NCBI GenBank assembly: GCA_002104945.1
Contig: MCFH01000004.1
Coordinates: forward strand, 517,001 to 581,000
Length of the DNA: 64,000 bases
From: Piromyces finnis
Taxonomy: Eukaryota; Neocallimastigomycota; Neocallimastigomycetes; Neocallimastigales; Neocallimastigaceae
Direction of reading: 5' to 3'
In this document: positions 50,462 through 61,661 of the stretch, piece by piece
Layout of the letters: each line of letters opens with the position of its first letter
Position numbering within the stretch: the stretch's first letter is position 1
Program-made: the position numbers and the translations under genes
Notes under the pieces: model-generated
What the model was told of the DNA's origin: nothing
The model's input: only the letters and a program-made list of their open reading frames with translations
The model's database searches: none

Positions 50462-52057
50462 TTAATTTGTTTTTATTGGAATGGCAGAATTTGTTTTATC
50501 TACCTCAACGTTATACTGAACAGGTGGAGGAGGAGGAGGAGGAGATGGTAATACTGTAGAAGCAGCGACAGCGGCAGCAGTAGCAGCAGTAGCAGATGGA
50601 GGAGGAGGTGGAACATTAAGTGTATTATTAGTATTAGTTGATAGTGGTGAAGGACTTAGTGGTGGCATATCATTATAATTTGAAGAACGAATTAATGGTG
50701 CTGGAGTGATAACTGTAGTGGTGACAGGATTTTCAGGTAGAGAAGAAGGAAGATGAACATGTTGAGTATTAGATGAAGTTTTATTAACCTCTGATTTTTT
50801 AGGAGAAGAAGGGACACAATTAATATTCGTTGTAGTGGTACGACCACGAGAACTCATGGTTGCCGTAGCAGCAGCGGGTACCTTTCTTGCTGCCATTATA
50901 TTTTGGTTATAGTTATGATGATGAATTTTATTTGAATTGGTTTGCTTTGAAGATGAATTATTTGTATCCGGAATACATTGACTAAATAAACGACCTAATA
51001 AAGGTTTTTCGGTTTTAGGAGCGGATCGAGAACGAGTCAATGTAGCATGAGAAGAATATGGGATAAACATTCCCGGGTCCACATTATCTACTGTATAATT
51101 AGAATTTTCATACATATCGTCAACATCATCAACTCCTGTATTTACTGTTCTTCTTTTTACTGATGGATGAGATCTATTGTAAGCATCTTTTAAAGCATAA
51201 ATCCATTCTTGATAATCTGTACTTGTTGAGGCAGAAAAAGTGAAATCTGCTTTAGTAGTATGTAATCTCATACAACAAGCTTGTCCTAATTTAACCTAAT
51301 AATCAATTACATTGATATATATTATATTTTAAATAAAAAAAAAATTTTTTTTTATTAATCTATTTTTTCTTTATATTTATTTTATTGAAATTAATTTACT
51401 TTTATTATTTAAATAAAAGATTAAAAAAATATGTACTTACTTCATCATCGATGCTATTGACATTCATAAAATGAATAAAAATTGGACGACTAGTTTCCTT
51501 CTCAGAAGCTAATAATATTAATAATGGTGTTTCTATGTAATAAAATAAAACACATATTGTCAGATAAAGTTTTACTATTTAAATATTTTTTTTTTTAAAG
51601 TTGTACTTTTAATATTTTTTTATTTTATTTAACTTTGAACTTTGATATATATTATATTATATTATATATTGCAATTCATATACTAAATAAATATATTAAA
51701 TAATAATATATACCTTCCATAGCAGCAAAGGCAATATTACCTAAAATTGCAGCTCTATTTTCCAAACCTTTTTTTTTTTTTTTTTATGAAATTATTTATT
51801 AATAAGCTAAATTTTTTTTTATTTTTTCTTTTTATTTTTTTCTTGTAAAAGTGTAAAAGTATTATAATTTTATACTTTTATTTTGAAAAAAAAAAAAAGG
51901 TATTATATTTACCATTTCCTCCAAATATTGAGTAATAAACTGTAGAAACATCAGAAATAGATAGAGGTAAACATAGAATAACAAAAATTTTTGTATGTTT
52001 TTTATGAATCAAGTAGCCTTTTTTCATAATATCCAATTTATTACCGTATGTATTCAT
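50462..52057 (-). CDS. PH-domain protein with proline-rich C-terminus
   Basis: Four exons: 52057-51913, 51767-51714, 51532-51441, 51295-50462; phases close, 374 residues. The first three exons and the start of the fourth make a compact domain read as pleckstrin-homology: KKGYLIHKKHTKIFVILCL, TVYYSIFGG, TPLLILLASEKE, VKLGQACCMRLHTTKADFTF, and a final helix with the invariant Trp in DYQEWIYALKDAY. The remaining 240 residues are Ser/Thr/Asn-rich and disordered, with basic stretches (TLTRSRSAPKTEKP) and Pro runs flanking an Ala tract (PPPPPSATAATAAA, then PPPPPPPVQ), which could bind SH3, WW or profilin-like partners. PH domains usually tether proteins to phosphoinositides. I do not recognise the specific family, so no function is proposed. 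Introns sit inside the PH domain and one acceptor is preceded by a 17-base A-run. Confidence 0.75.
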
Positions 52058-55000
52058 TTTTATTTTTATAGTAATATTTTAATATTCTTTTTTTTAAAGG
52101 AATGTAGATTTATTTTATTTTTTTTTCTTTTTCCGAAAAAAATATTATATATATTATTATATATATAATAATGTATATGTAAATATATAAATGGATAGAT
52201 AAAATCTCTGTTTAAAAAATTATAGTTTTGAATTAATGTTTCTTTTTAATTTAATCAAATAGTTGATTTTTTTTTTTTTTTTTCTCTCTTTGATATTGAA
52301 ATTTAATTTTTCCTTTTCAATTTTATTGAAATGTACTTTATTAAACTATGCCTCTCTCTCTCTCTCGCTTTTTTTTTTCTATAAAATTATTTTATTATTA
52401 TTTTTTTCGAATTAAATGTATAATATTTTATTTTTTATGCTACTTTATTGCTTTATAATATAGGTATGTAATAGATAGATATTCCGAATGAGAATTGAAA
52501 TAATTGAGTAATTTAAAATTGAATATTTAAAGTTTTTTTTTTTTTGATTTTTACATATAAAATAATATAAAATATAAAAAGAGAATATAGAGTTATATGT
52601 CGTTTAAAGAGAATGAAATATAATATAAAAAAAAAAGGTTAGTATCAAATAATAATACCTTTTAATATTGAAAGAAAAAAAAAATTTTTTTTAATAATAC
52701 AATAATAATTTATTTAACTTCATATAAACTTTTTTTTTTATTAATATTACTATTTTAAGTATTACCATAATATTATTTTAATCCACTTTACATTTAATTT
52801 TCTTATTCTTATTCTTATTATTCTTATTATTTTATTAAAATAGTTTTTTTTTTAAAGAAAAAACAAGTGTATAATTAAATTTAAAAAAAAAAAAAAATCG
52901 AAAATTATAAAGTATTAAATCATTCAATGTATATGTATATATGAAAATATATAAAAAAAATTATACTTTTATTTTTAAAAAGTTTATTAAAAAAAGTTCT
53001 GCATTTAATATTGTTAATGTTCATATAAATAAAATAGAACTCCTCTTTTCAACAACAACAACAACCAACTTTTTTTTTTTTTTTTTTTAATTTAATTAAA
53101 AAAAATATTTTAATTCTATTTTAATTATAAATCTGGTAATTAAATAATTTTATTAAATTATATATGGATTGATGATTCATTTAATATATTTTTGTTTTTG
53201 TATATTAAATTATTAAAATTTTAATTATTATTATTTTTTAATTAATGAAACCTTAATTAAATTTAAACTTTTTTTTTTCAAACATAGTTAATAATTTTTA
53301 TTGATGGAAAAAAAAATGTGGTGGTTTGATTTAACCTAAAAAAAAAAATATATTCATGGAATGATAGGTTATCTTATAATTTGTAATTAAAAGAATGAAC
53401 AAATTCTATAAAACAATAGATAAACTTTACAATTTTATGTCATGTTTAATTGTCAAAAAATAAACAATTCATAAATATTATAATTATTAAATTAATTTAT
53501 TTGTACATGGAGTTTATATAGGATAAAAATAGATAATAAATTATTTTGGAAACTTTGCATACAATGTCATTAATGCATTGAATATATAATAATAATGTCT
53601 TTTTTTATATACTAATAACGAAATAATCATTTAATATATTCAGAAAAATAATAATTTAAAAAAAAAAACATAATCATTTATTCTATATAAAAAATGTAAA
53701 GACTCTATATGTAAATATAATTATTGTCAATATTATTTTTGAAAAAAAAAAAAAAACAATCTTTTTTCATTAAATTATGTTTATTTACAAAAAATTAGAG
53801 TTTAATTATTTATTTAATAAAGACAGAAAACTTTAAAATTGTGAAAATATTTAAAACTCATAAATATATAATTAGAATGTATTCCTATTCTATCCTATAA
53901 TTATTATTATTTATAAATAATCAAAAATTTGGAAACTAGTGGTGTTTTTTTTTTTTTTTTTTATTAAAACAATATTACTTAAATGAAGAAGATGTAAAAA
54001 AAAATTATTTATAAATAAGCATATTAAATATAGAGCTATTTAAAATATTTAATTCTTTGGATAAATATAAAAATACAAAAAAAGTTTTCATATATCATGC
54101 ATTAGAATACTAAAAAAATAGGTATATGCATATAATATATTTAATGCAGTGTTAAAATCTTAAATATATTGTGCAACCCTTTTGATTATATTTTTTAAAT
54201 TAATCTTTTTAGACTTTTTTTTTTTTTTGACATAAACTTTATTTATAAAATTGTCTATTTGCTTTTACATATTTTAGTTTTTTTTTTTTTTTTTTTTACT
54301 AATATGAATGCCAAATTTATGCATGGCTGAATCTTTTAAAAATTGAATTTTAATATTATATAACAATATAAAAAAAATAAATTTATAGTGATAAAATAAA
54401 AGATAGTTTGTTTTTCAAAAGGTTTAATTTTTTTTTTTTTTTTTTTTTTTGCCATTATTACAAGATAAAATTGCTTTATACAATGCTGATCTTTTATAAA
54501 AATTTATACAACCAACATTTAAATTAATAGTTAAATTGTCATTTATTTATTTATTCTTTTCTAAAGTTAAAATCAAAAACACTTGATATTCCTATCTATT
54601 TTAAATAATAATATACACTACTGTTTTTTTTTTTTTAAAATAATTATATATATGCTACTTGGGAAGGGTAAGAGAGAGTAAATGGTTTAAGGAAAAAAAA
54701 AATTATTTAGTCATTAATTATTGAAAAATAAAGTATTAAAATAAAATAAAATTGGGTTATAATAAATTGTTGGATTAACTTTATTAATGAATAAAAATAT
54801 ATAGGATATGAATATTATTACAAATATTATTAATAAAATTAAGAATGTGCGTAGAATAAAAAGGGTAAGATTTAATTAAATATGTAAATTATAAAGTATT
54901 TATAATTTTATAGAGAGATATATTCCATGAGTATATTAATTATAAAAAAAAATATATATATATTTTTTTTTCTTATATGCTTAATTTATGAATAATAGTA

Positions 55001-55432
55001 TAATAAGATATATTGATTATAATTATATAATATATAATTGTAAGGATTGGATATCAAATAATTTATGTAGTATTACGAAATTAAATATTGATATGATAAT
55101 AAATATGTATATTTATATAATGATTTTGTTTATGTACTGATTTCGTTCTTGTTTTATCGTTTTAATATTTTTTTTTTTTTTTTTTTTTTTTTGCGCTATC
55201 GTTATACCTTTTAATCAAAAAAAATTATTTTGATTAAGACGAATTATTTTAGTTCAATATATATTTGGTTTAGTTGTATTTTTTTTTTTTTTTTTTTCTG
55301 GGTTATGAAAAGCAAAACCGGGATTAAAAATAAGAAATAATCCATTCTTTTCCTTTGTTTATATTCCATATTTAGCTATCATCATGATAATAAACTTTAT
55401 AATATGGAACTTTTTATTTTAAAAGGAAAAGA
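52058..55432. other. Large intergenic spacer
   Basis: About 3.4 kb of AT-rich DNA with frequent A- and T-runs and a short CT dinucleotide run (52352-52366). It holds the PH-protein promoter and the 3' flank of the next gene. No gene, RNA gene or mobile element was recognised. Confidence 0.55.
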
Positions 55433-57351
55433 TTAATATTCTTCTTGTCTATTACAAATAGAAAATTTGAATACTCTATTATACCACTTTCTTTTCTTTT
55501 GCTTTTTCTTATTTTTTATAGCCTTTCTTGGTGGTTTTGATACAGTATTACTGCTTTCATAATTGTCAAAATAATTTGGACGCATTAATGAAACATCAAC
55601 TGTTTCTGTTGTTACTTTATTCATTGGAACCAATTCTACATTTAAGGAATTAATAGAATTTAAAGTATGACTTGAACTTTTCTTTTCCAAATTATTTAAT
55701 AGTTTAACATTTTCTTCTCTGGATGGTTTTACCGTTGGATATGAATTAGACATCTTTCTATGGTGGAAAGTTGTTTTAGCATCGACAACTAAACAATTTA
55801 AATTAATACAAAATAACATTAGTCCATGGATTCATGCTTAACTATTCTTTTTTTTTTTTATTATTATCATCATTATTATATTATATTATAATACTATTTT
55901 TTTAAATTTTAATTTTTTTTTTTATTTTTTTTTTAAAAAAAAAAAAAAAACTTACAATTTTCACTATTAGAAAAAGATTGATCATACTGCTTTTCAGAAT
56001 TGTTAAGAGAAGCTGTTTCAACATTACTATTATTTATATTATTTATGATATTTTGATTTGTATTAATGTTAATGTTATCCTCAAGTTGATTTTGAATAGG
56101 ATGTTCCATGTTATTATATACATACTTTTTAATGGGTATTTCATTTCCATTTTCATCAATAGTATAAATAACTTTTTTAGTGGTGGTTTCAGTACCATCG
56201 GAATTTTGAATTACAACCTTTTCTTCAACAACGGCTTCATTATCATTAATATCAATTTCTGTAGGATTGTTAAGTGTAACAATTGTACTTACTTTTGTAT
56301 TTGTGTAGTCATTATATTTATAATTATTTATATTATTATTAATTTGGTCAGTTGGTGCACTATCAAGTGCATTAACAAATTCATCGTCATCGTCTTCATC
56401 TTCAGCATCATTAATTACAGTGACAACGGAATCAGAAGCTTGAAAAGCGAATGTCTGTAATTTGCTTTGATTCTCAACAGTTGTCTTTTTATTTAATGAT
56501 GACTTTTCTTCATTTGTCTTATTTTCATTGCCAGATAATTCAATTGATTCATTAGTATCATTTTTACCAAAACCTTTAATATAATTAAAGAGTCTTCCTA
56601 ATGTTCCTTTATTAGATTCATCTGTATTGTCATTAGATGATAACTTTTCTGTAGCTTTACCCATTTCTTCCAATAATTTATTGTTAGCATTTTCTAAATT
56701 ATTTTTAGTGGTATCTTTAATATCCTCTAATTTTTCCTTGAGATCTTCTTCTTTTTCATGAAGCATATCATCTTTATTGTCTTTTGAATTACCAAAGATA
56801 GCTAAACTACCACCAGGCATAGTAATATCATATTCTTGATTATCTGCATCAATCAAAGTAATAGATGAAGATTGATTTATAGGTAGAACTGCATTGTTAA
56901 TCTTTGGTACTAATAAAGTTGATACCTTTTCATTCTTAGAAGAAGGGATTTCAGTTGTTGCTTTAACAATATTATTTGTATGAATATTATTTGTTGGTGT
57001 TAATTTATCAGCTAAGCTAATATTTTGCTGTTGGTCACTTTGATATTTTGGTATAACATAATTTTTTTCTTTTCTAAAAGAACTATTAGGTGTTATGGAT
57101 GAAAGAAAATCTCCATTTTGGTTATTTTCCTTAAATTTACTGAAAGCGTCTGTTTGATCAATAATTTTTTCAAATTCGTCAATTGAATCATCTTCATAAT
57201 TATTAAGATTTAAATGGAGGTCTTTTAAAATATTTTCGTTACTAGTTTCGTTATATTTATCATTTCCATTGTTTGTTTTATTGTATTTATTATCTTCTTG
57301 ACAGGTGTGCCAAGAGGCTATGGAATCTTCATTTAATATAACTTCAGTCAT
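55433..57351 (-). CDS. Unrecognised acidic, Asn-rich protein
   Basis: Two exons, 57351-55956 and 55788-55433 (donor GTAAGT, acceptor TTTAG), in phase; 583 residues. No family is recognised. Visible features: Asn/Asp/Glu/Ser-rich low complexity over most of the length; a short ordered-looking motif ITMPGGSLAIFGN near residue 185; an amphipathic helical stretch (EEDLKEKLEDIKDTTKNNLE, then KLLEEMGKATEKL); GTLGRLFNYIKGFGK; an acidic run EDEDDDDEF; a segment that may form beta strands (TETTTKKVIYTIDENGNEIP, then KKYVYNN); and a strongly basic C-terminus (KNKKKQKKRKWYNRVFKFSI). There is no signal peptide or membrane helix. A basic tail plus amphipathic helices could suggest peripheral membrane association, but this is speculation. 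The splice join and length make it a real gene rather than a chance frame. Confidence 0.7.
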
Positions 57352-59281
57352 TTTATTTTATTCTTTTTTTTTTTTAAATTAACTTTTTTTTTTTTTTTTT
57401 CTTTCTTTTTTTATTTAAATTTATTTTTTTATATATTTATTATATATAGTAATATTATTTTGATAAATAAAATAATAGAATTTTATATATTGAATTCTTA
57501 TTTAAAATTATTACAATACTTTGGAGTAAAAAAAAAAAGTTTGTAATATTATTAACTAAAGTATGTTCTAAAATTTTATAATTTATATTTATCTATTTTT
57601 CTTTTCAAAATAAACAATAGAAAATCAAATTACTTTTTTTTCTTTTCTTTAATAGTTATAAACTATTTATTGTTACTATTCTAAGAATATATAATTTATA
57701 CAATGCTCTTTTTTTTTTTTTTTAAAAAAAAAGGCCAATGAAACAAAAAGAGTTTTTATATAATAATACTTTTTATATCCAAATTATTAATAAATTTCTA
57801 TAGTCTAATTAAAAAAAAAAAACAAAAAAAAAAAAAAAAAACACTATCTGGTATAAAGTGTATTATTATTATTACTGCTATGAAATTCGAAATTGATAAA
57901 CTATTGAATTGAAATTATTTGTAAATGGATAATTTAATTTTCTTTTGTAATAATTATATATATATTATTGGATTCCTGATATTATGCTATTATAACTTTA
58001 AATAAAGACTTCTTTTGTTATTTTACATAACTTTTATATATTTTAATATTACTATATATAATAAAATTGGATTTGATGAACACTTCTAAAATAAAAAAAA
58101 GTGAACTACTGAAAAAAGGTGCCTTTTATATATAATTGCTATCCATATATATAATATATTAATTGAAACAATTTATTTATTGTATATAATTAATATACGT
58201 ATCAATATATTAATAATTGTATATTATATTAATTAGTTTTTTTTTAAAAATTAAACTTTTTATAAAAATTAATTAATTATTACAATAGATTTTATTATTT
58301 ATATTTATATTAGATGATATATTAAGTTGTATTCAATGTTTATATATTATTAACTAATTAATTTATTTAGTTATATATTAATTTATATTTTATTTTAATA
58401 AATGTTTTGCCATGATTTAAACTAAAAAGTGATAAAAAGTGTTAAGAAAAAATGGTAAAGAGGAGAGAGACTTTGTCAGAAGAACTTTTTTTTTTAATAT
58501 CACCATATATAAAAGAAAGAAAGTGGATTAGAACATAAAAAAAGTTTTTATTATTAAAACATGTTAGAACTAATTCTGTTAATAAAAAAAAACAATTTAT
58601 TTATAATAAAATGAAAGGATATAATGTTAATGCTTTTTTTTTTTTTTGCATATTCAAATAGGTACATTCATTTAATAAAATGTATTCTCTTTTAATATTT
58701 TAATGGAATGTGTATAGGGAATTACTTTGATTCTCATTCATTCATTTTTAAAGTGTTCCATGTATCTATCGAATTATATGAAAAAAGTGTCTTTTATAAA
58801 AAGTCTATTTTTTTTTATTATTCCATAGTCTTATCATTTTTACTACCACCACTACCACCACTACCACTATTTATTACTATTACTCTTTCTATTTGCTCTT
58901 TCTATTACTATATATTAGTATTGACCTAGTTTTGCATATTTTTAAATTTGTATAAGAGTTTTGCAGAATGAAACTTTAAAGATTAATGAGGATTAATTAT
59001 AATAATTTGATTTCAATATATTTTGTTTAATTTAATATACAGAATAAATATATTAAAGTATAATCAATAATAAATAGAATGATAATTTTATTATTAATAA
59101 AATTTTATGTTTTTTTTACCAATAAAAAAATTTATTTATTTTCTATGATTAAAGTTTATTAAAATATAAATGGAATATTTATATTAATATTTATATTATT
59201 ATTAAATTTACAATATATTATTATTTTATTTGTATATATTAATATATTAATATGAAAATAAATTATCAATATTTATTTCTA

Positions 59282-59360
59282 TTTATTGGAATATATTCCA
59301 TTTTTATGGACATAACAATACTACATTTTATTGAATTTTATAGTAAAATATTCCAATAAA
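59282..59360. repeat. 13-bp perfect inverted repeat
   Basis: TTTATTGGAATAT at 59282-59294 and its reverse complement at 59348-59360, separated by 53 bases. The left arm overlaps the palindrome GGAATATATTCC. Confidence 0.8.
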
Positions 59361-60637
59361 AGTCGTAAAAGAAAAATAATTCCACCACCGTTTAAAAGTC
59401 ATCCTCTTACTATAAATAAGAAATGAATGAATGATGAAATTTCACTACTTTCTACAAAGTATTGACATGAATTGTTAGGAAGAGGTTGATAGCAATGAAA
59501 AGTAAAAAGAGTATTGGAATAAAAAAGGTAGAGTTTACTAATCTTTACATCAAATAAAAATGATAAATACTATTGGTTACAATTCTAATAAAATTAATCC
59601 GTTCAATAAATTACTATTACTGATTGATCATATTGATCTATTTACTGTCTTTTACAATAGTGCTTTAAAAAATAGGATAATTTTCAATAATTATACTAAT
59701 GCTTATTTTTTTTCATTTATGTTTATTATTTCCCTTCTTTTGATGGTTATAAGCCTACTTTTCGTCTGTCTTTTTTTCAAATCTTTTTTTTAGGAACGAC
59801 AGCTGTAAAAACAAAAGGCTATACCAATTTTAATTTATGCTTTATTTAACAAACAAAATTGTTTATACATATATGGAAAGTAGCCACCATCATCCACCAA
59901 TAATTTTAAGAGATATCAACAAGATTTTGTGTAATTATTAAATTAAAATTTAATTTAAAATTTTTACATCCACTCTTCTAACTTTATTAGTTAATAAAAA
60001 ATTAATATAAAATTACCATATATGGAAGGTATGATCAATAACAAAAACCTGTTAATTGAAAAAAAAATGTAATAAAAAATTGATGTAACAAGCGAAGCCA
60101 AGAAATAAAATTATATAGATATGAAAATGTAATGAGAATGTAATGTAATGTATTAAATAAATTATGATAAGAATAGTGATAATTTTATTGAGGAGAGGAG
60201 ATATGAAAAAATTAGATAGTTGTATGTTTTTAAGGTGTCAGTAGAGTGATATAAAAATAAAAAAAGCGTCTATTTTAATGTGTTTCCTTTTATTATCATT
60301 GTATTCACTATTGCATTTAAAAAGCATATGTTTGATAGCTTTATAACTATTATTTCAATTCCAATATTAGTTAATATAATAATTTTAGTTTTATTCATAA
60401 TCAACTTTTTAAAAATACCAAATAAAACTAGATTTTTTTTTATTACTTTATATTATTTAAATATTAGTAAATTATCAATTAACCACTGTCTTTTTTTTTT
60501 AATATAGTTAAAATAAATAAAGTATATAATTAAATGCATTTTAATATAAATTGGCCATTATTGTTTTTATATTTAAAATAATAAAAATATAACTTTTATA
60601 TATCTTTATGTATCAAAAAGAATCTTAATAATTATAT

Positions 60638-60730
60638 ACTACTACTACTACTACTATTACTATTACTATTACTACTGCTACTACTACTACTATTACTATT
60701 ACTATTACTATTACTATTACTATTACTATT
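60638..60730. repeat. (TAC/TAT)n microsatellite
   Basis: About 90 bases of ACT and ATT triplets with two internal blocks of TAC. Confidence 0.9.
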
Positions 60731-61661
60731 TTATATATTTAATATTTTTAAATGTTGTTAGTAAATTGTTAATTTGTGTAATTACTATTAATATGTATTA
60801 TTTAAAAATCCAAATTTCATTCATTAAATCTTATTTTTTTTCTTATTATTAATAAAAAAGGATGTAAATAATAAAATATAAATATTTTACAATTATTTTT
60901 TTTATAAAATAATATGTTCTTATAAATATTTATTTTTTTATCTATACATTTTTTTTTGCATTTAATTATATATTTAAAATTATATATAATTTTTTAATAT
61001 ATGTTAGAATTATTATGATAATGAAAAATATGAATAAATCTATTCTTTCATATTTTTATATAAAAATAAATATATTAAACATAATAATAATAATAATAAT
61101 GTCAATAACAATATAATTAGATTAGCTTTTTTTTTTATTTCTAAAGATTAATAGTCTATTTAGTGGATATTCTTTAATTTTACATATTAATTAGTGGATT
61201 CATTTCTTTAAATTTTTTTAAAATTCTAAAAGGTTAGATTATACAAGTAATATTTGAAGATTTTATTAACAGAAGTTAAGCGGTAATTCCTAACAGCTTT
61301 CACTCTTTTTGCTATTCATCTTTACTATTTTTTGTCAAAGTTTTTTCCGTTGAAAAAATAAATTAATTTTTAAAATTCAACGAAAATTAAACTTTTCTTA
61401 AAAATGATTGGGTAGTTTATTCCATCTATATTAAGTAAAATTGGGAAATACATTTTTCATTACTTTAAATATAAAAAAAAAAGTAAGGATTTTATTATTT
61501 GTATAAACCATTAATTGAACATTTTCAATAATAAAATATAATAATGGTTAAAAGATACTTGAATTTATATATGAATATCATAAATTAACAATATATATAA
61601 ATTTATATTCATTTTTTATTTTTATTTTTATTTTTTTATTTTTTTTTATATTTTTAAGGAA

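Larger units (their letters stand above)
57352..61661. other. Large divergent intergenic region
   Basis: About 4.3 kb of AT-rich DNA between the divergent unrecognised gene and CLYBL. It contains a 13-base inverted repeat (59282-59360), ACC/ACT triplets near 58845-58870 and a TAC/TAT microsatellite (60638-60730). Short T-rich open frames (58708, 59560, 60280) look like chance frames. A segment of somewhat higher complexity at 61260-61390 may be part of the CLYBL promoter. Confidence 0.55.

Noticed and set aside
58708-58929. 73-residue open frame
   Set aside because: Composition is what T-rich DNA gives by chance, with a simple repeat inside and no homology.
59560-59793. 77-residue open frame with an apparent membrane helix
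   Set aside because: T-rich DNA yields Phe/Leu/Ile runs by chance; there is no homology or splice support, so I do not list it as a gene.
60280-60507. 75-residue hydrophobic open frame
   Set aside because: Same reason: chance hydrophobic frame in T-rich DNA.
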